A DNA stretch of 64,000 nt, taken from contig SCSM01000029.1 of NCBI GenBank assembly GCA_004322215.1, positions 1 to 64,000 on the forward strand, in the 5' to 3' direction. The position numbers and the translations under genes are program-made. This DNA comes from Bacteroidota bacterium (GTDB lineage Bacteria > Bacteroidota > Ignavibacteria > Kapaibacteriales > UBA2268). Below the pieces are notes generated by a model. The model did not search any database. It worked only from the letters and a program-made list of their open reading frames with translations, and was not told the origin of the DNA. How positions within the stretch are numbered: position 1 is the first letter of the stretch; every line of letters starts with the position of its first letter. Positions 27,040-36,481 of the stretch are shown one piece after another.

Positions 27040-30000
27040 ATGGCAAAGCACATAACATTATTGGTTTCTTGTCTTTTAATTTGTCTGGCAAACCAGAATC
27101 TTTTTTCTCAACCAACTATCAGCATTGAATTTCCTTCTCAGGGAGCAACAAATATTTCATTGCTTCCGCAAATTAAAATAATGGTTAATTCTCCTTATAA
27201 AATTGATGAGTCCTGTTTGAACTTATCAGATACAATCCCTTATAATAATTGGGATAGTGTTAATAACAGGCATTACATTTCTGAAATGACAGTATTTCCT
27301 TCAAGTTATTATGAGGGTAATGATTCCACTCTTCAAATGGCTCTATGGTTTGGAACAAGAACAAAAAATATTTTAATAAATGATTCAACATTTCAAATTT
27401 TACTTTTTGGGCGATTAGGATATGAAACTGAATATGGAATATACATAGATGATATAAGAGTATATGACCCGCAGACAAGCGACACACTCACTTTTGATAC
27501 ATTGCTTGTACCACAATTTACAACGACAAAGCCGATGTACAGGGTGGAAAATATTTCATCGAATGGGAATGTTATAAGAACCGGTGACACTGTTTTTATA
27601 TATTTTAACCGGGATTTGGATTCAGCAAATACACCATTAGGTCCAATTGCCACAATTTATAAATCTGATACAACGACTATTGACGATACTTTAAGATACA
27701 TTTTTAATGAGGTATCTTCCACATCATTTTTAGGGGATACTTCAACTACAATTTGTATTAAACCCGATACAAATTACACTCTGGGCAATGAATACTTTTT
27801 GAAGGTTGATTTATTTGGTTTAACCGGAGATAGCTCCAACAATATTTTTACAACGATACCTCTCAAAGAAAAGGCAATGGTAAACACTTTGGTAAAAAGT
27901 TTAAATGCGCTCGATACATTGCCAATAGAATTCAGTCCCAAGATGAATACAAAAACATATTTCCTCGAACCGAATGAAAATTTAGCATTCGATGTATCGA
28001 AATATGACAGCAATTATTTCTTCGTTGGATGGGAATGCCCGGATAATATTAGTATAAATGGATATACTGAAACATCACATACTGTTAGCTTTGAACCGGA
28101 ACAATTACAGGATTTGGATATAACGGCAGTCTATGCAAAAATTCATCAGGATACTGTAAAATTGAGCAGTGTAGCAAATGGAAGTTATTCTGCCTTTACA
28201 CCCGGTGTTGCTGTAAATGATAGCGTTTACACTTTGCCTCGCAAAGAAGGAGATAAAATGTTAATAATTGCAATTCCTAATCCTGAATACAAATTTTCTT
28301 ATTGGGAAAGCGACGATACATTATTAGATGGCAATACAGAGCCATATCTGGAAATCAATGCGTATCCGAATGTTAATGTTCTAAGTACCAGTGGTACCTG
28401 GAGTGATATACCTGACATAGTTACGAATATATACCCGGTCTTTGAATCTGATACAAGTAGCTGTCAGATGGCAGAAATATGTGTTACTGTATCTTTGGAA
28501 GACGGCAGTGAAATATTTACAGGTACCAGTTCAAATGAAGATAGTACAGATGTGAAAGATTTAATCGAATATGTTAAAGTTGACACTGATGAACTTGATT
28601 TAACAGGTGATGGTCTGACTGCCAAGGGATGTAAGCCGATTTATAATCCTAATCTACCTTTAAGCAAAACAATATCTGTAAAATTAAATATGCTTTCTGA
28701 ATCAAAATATGAGATTGCATATTATTATGACATCGGAAATAAATTTAACATACAACAAGGTAGAAAATTTCCCGATTATCAAAACGGAGATACTGTGCTT
28801 GGCAGATTAGCAGACCCTTATGGCGATTCAGTAGGAACTGAATTTTCTCAATTTGTTACTTTAGATGACCCCGACAGGTGTTATATTGATTTGAAAGTTG
28901 TAATATACAGAAGAAGATGTCATCTCTCGACAGAATTAATGATGGAGGATACTTCATATTTACCTTATGACAATGTAATAAATATATTCTTCAATAGAAC
29001 TCGCACCGGCAGTATAGCAAAAACAGAACTTGGAAATAACCGCAGAAACGAACAGGAATGGATTGAGTATGATACTAATTTTTTACAAACTACTTATTTT
29101 AAGAAGGTAACCTGGTATAAAATTATTCCTTATGGTGACACTGTTTACCTGAAGGGCGAATTATTATTAAACGATAGAGGATATGATAGTGCATACTGGT
29201 ATGGGGAAGATGGATATGTAAATTCTCCAATTATAGATGCTTCATTAGTATTAATAATGACTGATAATGAAAAAACAAAGTATATTCTTGATAATGATTT
29301 TAAACTTGAAGCAATTTATATTTATCCAGATTGGACTACAGAAAAAATATTTGATATTTCAAAGGGATATCCTACCATACCACCATTGCATATTATTCGA
29401 AAACCAGGAGAAGCCACTAAACGTAATTTTTTAGAGAATAATATTAAATGTGGTATGAGAGAATATACTGGTAAAAGTGTTACACAAGGAAACAATCCAT
29501 ATCCAAATCCAACTCTACATGATAATGGTCATTCAGAAGAGTCTAACTATTTATTCAGAACTGCAAAGATAAAATTTAGATTTTCACGTGATGTCATGGA
29601 AAATACTTTGGTAGATCCTAATTTTCCAATCCGTGAGACGTATCGACCTGATTATGGAGATGATAAAAATGAAGGTCTGCATGGATGGGACTGGTATCCT
29701 AAATTTGGTTATGATATTGATGAACTTTATCCATGGGATTATTTAATTGGTCGTAGATATGATGCACAAATATTTAAGAATTATTATTATAATTCAGCAA
29801 CATGTACAACTATCGGCAATTATGTAACAATGAAATTTATTTCTCCTAATGGATTTGGATTACCTCACATGAGTTATTTTAATATTCATGTAGGAAATTA
29901 CATAAAATCTACATCTGGCAAAACACTAACAAATAAAGGTACCGCACAATTTGGTACTGAATATCCAAATATACAAATTAAATTATTGAAATATATTTCT

Positions 30001-30684
30001 AAGAATTATAGTGTACATTATGGTTCAGGAAACAGTTTTTTCGTAAATTTAGCTGATTATAAACACGCTATTATTTTATGTATGGGTGTTTTATTAAAAC
30101 AATATGATTATGTAATTACTCAAAAGTATACTTTTGAGGATCCAACTATCCAACATGCTGTATTTCCCCCAACAGGTTGTTATAATAATATTAGTCCAGA
30201 TAATCTAATTATTCCTGAAATACCTGAAAATTATATTTTAAATTGCAAACTTTATGAAGATGGACAGTATACTATAGTATTACCTATATTAGCTGATATA
30301 AATTCTTTTGAATTAGAATATATTGATTTTTTTTGGAATGGTTTAATAGATAATTTATTTAATTATAAGGCATCAATATTAGACTTTGCTAAAAATCCTA
30401 CAAGTTATTTATTAGACAGATTTTTGTTAAGTATATTTAGTAACTATAATTTACCCTTTATGAATTATTACCAATTAGTTAATTTTCAGATAGAAAAATA
30501 TGCGTTTGATGGTAATTGGGGTATTTGGGCTTTTCCAGGAAATCGAAACGATGAAAATTTATATTTAAAAGATTATAATTGTTACGATAAATATAGGTAT
30601 TTATATCTTTGGAGAACTTATTATACTTCTTTAAATGGATATAGAGCTAACTACGGGATTGAGTATAAGATAATTTTAAAATGA
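27040..30684 (+). CDS. Large exported protein with Ig-like and bacterial-repeat domains
   Basis: This 1214-residue protein has a signal peptide (MAKHITLLVSCLLICLANQN). Residues about 25-280 contain two Ig-like domains of the SbsA/Big_5 type (ISIEFPSQGATNISLLPQIK, SNGNVIRTGDTVFIYFNRDL). About 290-470 contain InlB-B/bacterial-repeat-like units with the GW or YW core (YFFVGWECPD, YKFSYWESDD). The remaining 700 residues are unfamiliar; another Big_5-like strand appears near residue 845 (IKFRFSRDVMENTL). No T9SS tail is present: the chain ends GIEYKIILK. DNA beyond about 29.3 kb is noticeably more AT-rich, so the C-terminal part may have a different origin. Two palindromic elements precede it. Confidence 0.75.
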   Translation: MAKHITLLVSCLLICLANQNLFSQPTISIEFPSQGATNISLLPQIKIMVNSPYKIDESCLNLSDTIPYNNWDSVNNRHYISEMTVFPSSYYEGNDSTLQMALWFGTRTKNILINDSTFQILLFGRLGYETEYGIYIDDIRVYDPQTSDTLTFDTLLVPQFTTTKPMYRVENISSNGNVIRTGDTVFIYFNRDLDSANTPLGPIATIYKSDTTTIDDTLRYIFNEVSSTSFLGDTSTTICIKPDTNYTLGNEYFLKVDLFGLTGDSSNNIFTTIPLKEKAMVNTLVKSLNALDTLPIEFSPKMNTKTYFLEPNENLAFDVSKYDSNYFFVGWECPDNISINGYTETSHTVSFEPEQLQDLDITAVYAKIHQDTVKLSSVANGSYSAFTPGVAVNDSVYTLPRKEGDKMLIIAIPNPEYKFSYWESDDTLLDGNTEPYLEINAYPNVNVLSTSGTWSDIPDIVTNIYPVFESDTSSCQMAEICVTVSLEDGSEIFTGTSSNEDSTDVKDLIEYVKVDTDELDLTGDGLTAKGCKPIYNPNLPLSKTISVKLNMLSESKYEIAYYYDIGNKFNIQQGRKFPDYQNGDTVLGRLADPYGDSVGTEFSQFVTLDDPDRCYIDLKVVIYRRRCHLSTELMMEDTSYLPYDNVINIFFNRTRTGSIAKTELGNNRRNEQEWIEYDTNFLQTTYFKKVTWYKIIPYGDTVYLKGELLLNDRGYDSAYWYGEDGYVNSPIIDASLVLIMTDNEKTKYILDNDFKLEAIYIYPDWTTEKIFDISKGYPTIPPLHIIRKPGEATKRNFLENNIKCGMREYTGKSVTQGNNPYPNPTLHDNGHSEESNYLFRTAKIKFRFSRDVMENTLVDPNFPIRETYRPDYGDDKNEGLHGWDWYPKFGYDIDELYPWDYLIGRRYDAQIFKNYYYNSATCTTIGNYVTMKFISPNGFGLPHMSYFNIHVGNYIKSTSGKTLTNKGTAQFGTEYPNIQIKLLKYISKNYSVHYGSGNSFFVNLADYKHAIILCMGVLLKQYDYVITQKYTFEDPTIQHAVFPPTGCYNNISPDNLIIPEIPENYILNCKLYEDGQYTIVLPILADINSFELEYIDFFWNGLIDNLFNYKASILDFAKNPTSYLLDRFLLSIFSNYNLPFMNYYQLVNFQIEKYAFDGNWGIWAFPGNRNDENLYLKDYNCYDKYRYLYLWRTYYTSLNGYRANYGIEYKIILK

Positions 30685-30784
30685 TAACAAAATATTAACG
30701 TGTAAATATTATTAATAATATTTGCTATGATATTATATATTTTATGTAATAATATTAAAAATATAAAAAATTAAAGGAATTTAG

Positions 30785-32089
30785 ATGATAAAAAAGTATT
30801 TAATGGTATTAATGAAAAAAGAATTATATTATTTCTTTTATTTATATATTAAATTATTTATTTCGTTATTATTATTATTATATATAAATAATACAATTCT
30901 AAATGCTCAATGGGTACGATGTAAAAATGGTATTGAAAGTAATTTAATATATTGCTTCAATGTAATTAGTGAAAATACTTATGTAGGTGTAGATGGTGGT
31001 ATATATATGACAACAAACAATGGAAACAATTGGATTACTAAAAATTCTGGTTTGGAATTAGAATTTTATCCTATACAAGTTACAACTATAGCAACTAATG
31101 ACAAAAATATTTATGCCGGTACATGGGATGATGGAATATATCTTTCCATAGATAAAGGTGAAAATTGGGTACGAAAGAGTAATGGATTACCCTTCTGGTT
31201 TTGGGGTTTAGATACAGTTTTTAATGTGAAAGTAAATATAATAATAACAAATGGTAATTATATTTTTGCAGGTACTGATAATGGGATTTATATATCCACT
31301 AATAAAGGTGATTATTGGTTTCCAAAGAATAATGGTTTACCACATTTAGATACATTTAATATGCCTATTTATTCAATGGCAATAAGTGATAATTATTTAT
31401 ACGCCGGTACTGATTCTGGAGTTTATATGACAACAAACAATGGAGATAATTGGTATGAAAAAAATAATGGGATTGAAAATTTGCGTATTCACTCATTAGC
31501 AATAAAGGGTAGTAATATTTATTCCGGTTCAGAATATGGTGGAATGTTTATATCAACGATTGATGGAGACAATTGGAAATTTATTGGTTTTAAAAACACT
31601 ATTGTTAATGTTTTATTAATAAGTGGAAATAATATATTTGCCAGTGGTAGTAATCTTTATTTGTCAACTGACAATGGAATTAGCTGGATAGAAAAAAATT
31701 CAGGATTGCCAAATTTAGGTGTTACATCATTAGTAATTAATAATGAATATATTTTTGCTGGTATATGGGATGATGGAGTTTACAGAGCAAAACTAAGCGA
31801 CCTTGGTATTACGGATGTAAAAGAGCCAGAGCAAACAAATGGAATTAAAATATATCCCAATCCTGCTTCGGATGAATTTAGATTGAGATTTTATGCTCCC
31901 ACAGAAACGACAGTGCAGCTAAGCGTTTTCGATTTGCTTGGCAACAAGGTTTTGAGTAGAACAGAACAAGCTTACGAAGGTACAAACGAAAAAAATATAA
32001 ATTGCGAACAACTGCCGCATGGCTATTATTATGTTAAAATAAATATAAATGAAATTGTAGAAACAATTCCACTGGTGATAATTAAGTAA
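30785..32089 (+). CDS. T9SS-exported Asp-box propeller
   Basis: A 434-residue protein; the start at 30785 follows AAAGGA. The N-terminus is long before its hydrophobic core (LFISLLLLLYINNTILNA), which still looks like a signal peptide. Seven repeats with Asp-box-like cores fill residues 50-340: NNGNNW, DKGENW, NKGDYW, NNGDNW, DGDNW, DNGISW and the partial IWDDGVYRA. Each blade has YAGT or FAGT strands (IYAGTWDDGIYLS, YIFAGTDNGIYIS). The T9SS tail is of the generic type (IYPNPASDEFRLRF to IPLVIIK), unlike the VYKFVKM tails at 1-11 kb. Probably a surface propeller; ligand unknown. Confidence 0.83.
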   Translation: MIKKYLMVLMKKELYYFFYLYIKLFISLLLLLYINNTILNAQWVRCKNGIESNLIYCFNVISENTYVGVDGGIYMTTNNGNNWITKNSGLELEFYPIQVTTIATNDKNIYAGTWDDGIYLSIDKGENWVRKSNGLPFWFWGLDTVFNVKVNIIITNGNYIFAGTDNGIYISTNKGDYWFPKNNGLPHLDTFNMPIYSMAISDNYLYAGTDSGVYMTTNNGDNWYEKNNGIENLRIHSLAIKGSNIYSGSEYGGMFISTIDGDNWKFIGFKNTIVNVLLISGNNIFASGSNLYLSTDNGISWIEKNSGLPNLGVTSLVINNEYIFAGIWDDGVYRAKLSDLGITDVKEPEQTNGIKIYPNPASDEFRLRFYAPTETTVQLSVFDLLGNKVLSRTEQAYEGTNEKNINCEQLPHGYYYVKININEIVETIPLVIIK

Positions 32090-32279
32090 ATTAGAAATTA
32101 GGAATGAGGAATTAGGAATTGGAAAAGTCGGAAGCTGGAAGCCGGAAGACCGAAGTTATTAGTCGCTAGTCGTTAGGGTGATTGGGTGAGCTAACAGACT
32201 AACAGTCTAAACAGTTAAGAGACTAAATTGAAAATTGTAAAATTGAAAATTGAAAATTTAATTATATTGTGAGGTCAAA
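32090..32279. repeat. Low-complexity intergenic tract of degenerate short repeats
   Basis: Three different simple patterns follow each other: AATTAGGAAT/GAGGAATTAGG near 32094-32120, GGAAGCTGGAAGCCGGAAG near 32130-32148, and CTAACAGACTAACAGTCTAAA followed by repeated ATTGAAAATT units to about 32258. No coding frame is supported. This looks like slippage-generated sequence between two secreted-protein genes. Confidence 0.6.
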
Positions 32280-32942
32280 ATGAAAAATTCAATTGCAAAA
32301 CTACTCGTTATTTTTTCCTTCTCATTTTTAATGACAGGACTATTATATGCAGAGTTCAATCCCAACGGAGGTGAGAACGGCGAGTTCTGGCAACAGAACA
32401 CAACCAGGACAATTAAATGGGACACGAGCTATTTCCATAATACTGTTAATTTATATTTATGGAATATGACTTCTGCTACTTTCACCACAATTGATACAAG
32501 TGTGCAGGCATCACTCGGAGAATACGACTGGGTAATACCTGATGACCATCCAACCGGTTTCAATTTCAGGGTAAAGATTGAACAAACCGATAGTGCTTTA
32601 GAACAATTCTCAGAAACATTTTTCCCGATTTATGAGGGTGGTTCGCCTCATAGTGAGGTTGCAGAGAAGCCGAACGGGAAAGAAATATTCTTTATTTATC
32701 CTAATCCCACAACAGGTACTACAACTATAAAATATTATGTCTCAAGACCAACTCAAGTTAGTATTATGCTTTGCAATACAATAGGTAATTATCAACGAAG
32801 TATTATAAACGAATATAAACATACAGGTGAATACCAATTTGAACTTAATTCAAGTAATATATCTTCCGGTGTATATTTTATAATATATAAACAAGAATCA
32901 GGTGGAATAATTGAGACACGAAAAATGCAATTGATAAGATAG
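32280..32942 (+). CDS. Small T9SS-exported protein with one Ser/Thr-rich-type sandwich domain
   Basis: A 220-residue protein has a signal peptide (MKNSIAKLLVIFSFSFLMTG) and one domain at about 26-120 of the type annotated in this group as a Ser-Thr-rich glycosyl-phosphatidylinositol-anchored domain. The cues are FNPNGGENGEFWQQNTTRTI, then KWDTSY and later YDWVIPDDHPTGFNFRVKIE. A T9SS tail follows (FIYPNPTTGTTTIKYYVSRP, SSGVYFIIYK). Similar domains occur inside the larger proteins at 36774 and 60919. No enzymatic motif is present, so it is likely a minimal binding module displayed at the surface. Confidence 0.8.
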   Translation: MKNSIAKLLVIFSFSFLMTGLLYAEFNPNGGENGEFWQQNTTRTIKWDTSYFHNTVNLYLWNMTSATFTTIDTSVQASLGEYDWVIPDDHPTGFNFRVKIEQTDSALEQFSETFFPIYEGGSPHSEVAEKPNGKEIFFIYPNPTTGTTTIKYYVSRPTQVSIMLCNTIGNYQRSIINEYKHTGEYQFELNSSNISSGVYFIIYKQESGGIIETRKMQLIR

Positions 32943-32959
32943 TATGATTTGTTAATTAA

Positions 32960-32994
32960 AAAAGGGTATGTGATTTTACATTGCATGCCCTTTT
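32960..32994 (+). terminator. Rho-independent terminator
   Basis: AAAAGGGTATG pairs with CATGCCCTTTT (one G-U pair) across a 13-nt loop. The T-run belongs to the 3' arm. It lies 17 nt after the stop codon of the small exported protein and closes that unit. Confidence 0.7.
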
Positions 32995-33439
32995 ATAAAA
33001 TAACTAAAATATTTATTTGAGGATAGAATGAATTAAGAAAAGTTATTGTGTACAAGGGGCATTGATAATCAAAAATAAAATTATAAAGTATATGGATTAT
33101 TTTTCCGGAAATAACTTTGTGATTATAGTTGAGCATAAAACTTGTCAATTCATTTCTTGGATGACAAAAATTAGTTTTGAGATAAATTAAATTATAAACA
33201 TGATAAACCTTTCTGTTCAAGAATGAGTGCAATATAGAGTTTTATAATCGAGAAGTGATTTTCAGTAATAAGAAATTGTTAATAATAATGCTGTATCAAC
33301 TTTAAACAGATTTGAGAATTAATTCTTTAATTGATTAGTGAAGGGAATTTCTCAGATGTTTTTTCCCATCTTTAGAAGTTTATAGAAATATTTAATAATT
33401 AGCGAAATAATTACTTAATAATTTTAGAAAGGAATTAAA
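32995..33439. other. Intergenic stretch without recognised genes
   Basis: About 445 nt of AT-rich DNA follow the terminator. Short - strand frames exist but show no ribosome site or protein-like composition. An AAAGGA ribosome site at 33429-33434 serves the next gene. I see no repeat, palindromic element or RNA gene here; promoters must be present but none is clear. Confidence 0.5.
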
Positions 33440-33967
33440 ATGAATGAAAATATTAAAGAATTAGAAATTTATGCCTCTCTTGAAAAGTATGTAAATGAAT
33501 TGCATTCAGATTATGAAGTATGGTATGCGAAATCAGTCAGGAAAATTTATTGGATTTGGTATATAATGCAAATATTAACGGCAGCGACTGGTTTTGTTTT
33601 TGCAATAGTTAGTAGTATAGCTGTAGCACTAGGGAATGAAGTAATAAAAAATTATCATTTGACGATTTATTTAGTTATTCTACCAGCATTTTCTTCTGCT
33701 TCAGCAAATATTATTATTCGATTTAGAATATATGATCTCTGGATGATTAGGGAACAGGGACGTATTGAATTTCAGAATTTACATAACGAAGGGAAAGCAT
33801 TAATGTTATCAGCAAAATCAGAAACTGAATTACAAAATGTTTATCAGCAACTTGTTAAGAGAACAAAAGAAATAGAAGATGATCAACAAGTAAGATTCTT
33901 TTCTATTTCTAAAGTTGACTTAAAGCAATTAAATTCAAATGTCGATTCTGCTAAATCTAGTGTATAG
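33440..33967 (+). CDS. SLATT/DUF4231-like two-helix membrane protein
   Basis: A 175-residue protein with the SLATT/DUF4231 layout. An N-terminal helix carries a WYAKSVRKIYWIWY motif. Two close transmembrane helices follow at about 48-70 (ILTAATGFVFAIVSSIAVAL) and 75-97 (LTIYLVILPAFSSASANIII). Then comes a cytosolic helix with LWMIREQGRIEFQNLHNEGK. SLATT proteins are known as predicted pore-forming effectors in nucleotide-signal conflict systems. No nucleotide cyclase or STAND partner is seen next to it, so the system type is open. It starts a + strand run of small genes to 36.7 kb. Confidence 0.7.
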   Translation: MNENIKELEIYASLEKYVNELHSDYEVWYAKSVRKIYWIWYIMQILTAATGFVFAIVSSIAVALGNEVIKNYHLTIYLVILPAFSSASANIIIRFRIYDLWMIREQGRIEFQNLHNEGKALMLSAKSETELQNVYQQLVKRTKEIEDDQQVRFFSISKVDLKQLNSNVDSAKSSV

Positions 33968-34067
33968 GAATTATCACTATTATTTAATATAGAGATTATT
34001 TATAAGTATTGTTGATAAAATATGATAAAATTACAATTATATGTTTCAATAATTATGGAGAAATAAC

Positions 34068-34682
34068 ATGGTACGAGAATTTGATATTTTACTCAAAAGT
34101 GTTAAGGTAATTGAAAATGGTACATTTGATGAAAAAGGAATAAATACAATTAAATTCACTTTACATTATCCTGAATCTGGGATTAAACAAGTATCAACAA
34201 TTGTCAATATGGATCTAGAGGATAATAAAGAAACAGAATTTGATAAAGAATGGCAGGAAAAAATGCTTTTTAGGCAGGTAATTTCTGGGGCTTGTATACT
34301 GTCAATTGAAATTTCTAATGCAATTAAGATAAGTAATTTGGAAAAATTACTTTTAAGAGCTTTTAAAACATTATCAATTACTGGGATTGAATCTATACCT
34401 GTTGTTGGACAGGTAGTGAACAATGTATTAAAAGATAGTATTGAAAATTATTTTGATGAATTAGCAAAAGACAAAATACTGAAAATAGCTGAAGGTAATT
34501 TAAGTATAAATTTGGAATTGGATGATGGCATAGTCCCAGTAAATCTCGATTGTCCTAATGAAGTCATAATTCAAAAAGATAAATTCGATTCAAAAGGAAA
34601 TAGAGTCACAACATCAAAACAAATACCTAAAGGATATTGTAATGCACAGGTGTACTTAATTATTGAAACGAGAAATTTATAA
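34068..34682 (+). CDS. Unknown protein between SLATT-like and MBL-fold genes
   Basis: A 204-residue protein after AATTATGGAG. I do not recognise it. Residues 1-60 and 150-204 are strand-rich (NTIKFTLHYPESGIKQVSTI at the start, AQVYLIIETRNL at the end). The centre, about 70-150, is helical with a hydrophobic hairpin-like piece (ITGIESIPVVGQVVNNVLKD) that could insert into a membrane or bury in a complex. There is no signal peptide. Its position directly after a SLATT-like gene suggests a joint function, but this is inference. Confidence 0.6.
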   Translation: MVREFDILLKSVKVIENGTFDEKGINTIKFTLHYPESGIKQVSTIVNMDLEDNKETEFDKEWQEKMLFRQVISGACILSIEISNAIKISNLEKLLLRAFKTLSITGIESIPVVGQVVNNVLKDSIENYFDELAKDKILKIAEGNLSINLELDDGIVPVNLDCPNEVIIQKDKFDSKGNRVTTSKQIPKGYCNAQVYLIIETRNL

Positions 34683-34736
34683 GAATTGATAATTTTATAT
34701 TAGTAATTTTAATATAATACTAACTACAGGCATCTT

Positions 34737-35891
34737 ATGAAAACAAAAACTTCTTTCCTCATCATAATTGGTTTACTTATTCTAAACCTATTCTCCTATG
34801 CTAAAGACTCACTATATGTAAAAGTTCTGGATTGCGGACAGGCATTATGTTGCTTGATACGATGTCCGGATGGTAAAATTATCATTTATGATGCAGGTGA
34901 TTACAAGAAAGAATCGAGAGATGAAGTTCAGGATGAAATACCGAAGTTTCTTGGAAATAAAACGACAGTTGACCTGCTAATCCTCAGCCATACTGATGCA
35001 GACCATATTGGTTCTGCTGCATGGCTTGTTAAAGAGTATAATATTCAAAAAGCAATCCATACCGGGTATCACAAAGGGCTTGCCGGTGATGAGAACGGTC
35101 CTACTCAATCATACCTAAATTTCGTTCATGCTTGTGAAAACGAAAATGTCAATGTTATAAATATTAATAATCGTACAAGTAAATTCTTTGACACAACAAT
35201 GAATTTCGGTGGTGCAATAGTTGATATTCTTTGTGGATTTGGCAAACCGAAATCCTCATGGGATCTGACCGAGAAGTCAAAGAAAATAAATTCAGTTAGC
35301 ATTGTAATGAAAGTTGAATATTCAAATAAATCGGTTATATTTTGTGGTGATGCAGTCGGAAAGCCAAGCAACAGTGATGACGCTGAGCCAATTGCTACTG
35401 AAAAATATTTATATGATAACAAGAAGAGTAAGCTGAAATCGAATGTTATCATAGCTCCGCATCATGGTGCTGACAATGCCAGTTCAAAGAAGTTTATTCA
35501 GACTGTAAATCCTGAGTATGTGATATTTTCTGCAGGTTCAGATAAAACATATCAGCATCCAAGAAAAAGGACAGTTGAAAGATACAGCAATTATTGTCAA
35601 ATTTCAATTGACAAAATATTTAGAACGGACAAAGGAGAAGGCAATCCTGACTGTGATAATGAAGAAGAATGGGATGGTTTTGCCGAAGGAGGAAATTGTA
35701 CTGACCCAGTTGGCGATGATGCCATTGACATCAAAATTTATAATGATGGTCAATTGAAAGTAAATTATGAAAATAGTAACCCAGAGATATTGGCTCAATC
35801 AACACAGTGCAAGGGAATAACAAAAAAAGGTACTCAATGTAAAAACAAAACTACTGACCAAAGCGGGTATTGCTGGTGGCATAGGAAGTAA
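34737..35891 (+). CDS. Exported ComEC-type metallo-beta-lactamase-fold protein with C-terminal Cys/His cluster
   Basis: A 384-residue protein has a signal peptide (MKTKTSFLIIIGLLILNLFS). It has a metallo-beta-lactamase fold of the ComEC/Rec2 type with metal motif His85-x-Asp87-x-Asp89-His90 (SHTDADHIG). Further motifs follow: FCGDAVG, then IIAPHHGADN and a late YQHPRKRT. This fold hydrolyses nucleic acids or phosphodiesters in relatives. The last 28 residues form a small Cys/His module, CKGITKKGTQCKN then YCWWH, resembling DUF5763-type zinc knuckles. An exported MBL enzyme with an intracellular-style zinc module is unusual. Next to membrane proteins at 33440 and 35933. Confidence 0.82.
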   Translation: MKTKTSFLIIIGLLILNLFSYAKDSLYVKVLDCGQALCCLIRCPDGKIIIYDAGDYKKESRDEVQDEIPKFLGNKTTVDLLILSHTDADHIGSAAWLVKEYNIQKAIHTGYHKGLAGDENGPTQSYLNFVHACENENVNVININNRTSKFFDTTMNFGGAIVDILCGFGKPKSSWDLTEKSKKINSVSIVMKVEYSNKSVIFCGDAVGKPSNSDDAEPIATEKYLYDNKKSKLKSNVIIAPHHGADNASSKKFIQTVNPEYVIFSAGSDKTYQHPRKRTVERYSNYCQISIDKIFRTDKGEGNPDCDNEEEWDGFAEGGNCTDPVGDDAIDIKIYNDGQLKVNYENSNPEILAQSTQCKGITKKGTQCKNKTTDQSGYCWWHRK

Positions 35892-35932
35892 TTATTATTC
35901 ATAAATTTTAATGATTGAAGGGAGAACTAATC

Positions 35933-36403
35933 ATGAGTACTGAAAATAATGAAAATATTCCATTCAAATTGACTTGGAAAATTAATACTATAGGAATTTG
36001 GCTAATACTAATCATGATAATTCAAATTGTGATTGCATATTTTACATATCGTAACTTTATTGAAGATGGGCTTAAAAATATAATATTAATCAGTCTATCA
36101 GGTGGATTAGGTGGAACAATCTACTGTCTTAGGGGATTTTACCAACAAATTGGCAAGAAGGAATTCAATACATATTGGTTCTGGTGGTATATTATCCGTC
36201 CTATTGCAAGCATTGTTATGGGTGCTTTTTCATATTTTTTAGTAGCAGGTGGCTTATTAATAATATCAACCAGTCCGGACCTCTCACAAGATAAAGGTTT
36301 AATGTTTTTTTGCTCTTTAGCTTTTATTGTAGGGATTTCATTTACTCGCTTTATGGATAAAATTTACCAGGTAGCCGAGGTAATGTTTTCTCCTAAAAAT
36401 TAG
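35933..36403 (+). CDS. Four-helix membrane protein, unknown
   Basis: I use ATG 35933 (156 residues) with AAGGGAG 8 nt upstream; a TTG at 35915 is in frame but overlaps that ribosome site. Hydrophobic segments are at about 20-40 (IWLILIMIIQIVIAYFTY), 54-72, 90-118 (IIRPIASIVMGAFSYFLVAG) and 127-143. The segment GGLGGTIYCLRGFYQQIGKK is loop-like. There is no catalytic motif. The gene begins 41 nt after the MBL-fold gene and is probably in the same transcript. The role is unknown; a membrane partner of the exported enzyme or of the SLATT-like protein is possible. Confidence 0.7.
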   Translation: MSTENNENIPFKLTWKINTIGIWLILIMIIQIVIAYFTYRNFIEDGLKNIILISLSGGLGGTIYCLRGFYQQIGKKEFNTYWFWWYIIRPIASIVMGAFSYFLVAGGLLIISTSPDLSQDKGLMFFCSLAFIVGISFTRFMDKIYQVAEVMFSPKN

Positions 36404-36481
36404 GATATAAGATTATATCAAATTTTATTGATGTTTTTATGTGATGAAAAATATGGGTGTAAATGATATACGGAGGATAAA

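Noticed and set aside
32993-33232. - strand ORF of 79 codons after the terminator
   Set aside because: No ribosome site, a composition unlike local proteins and no neighbour support; it overlaps the terminator T-run.
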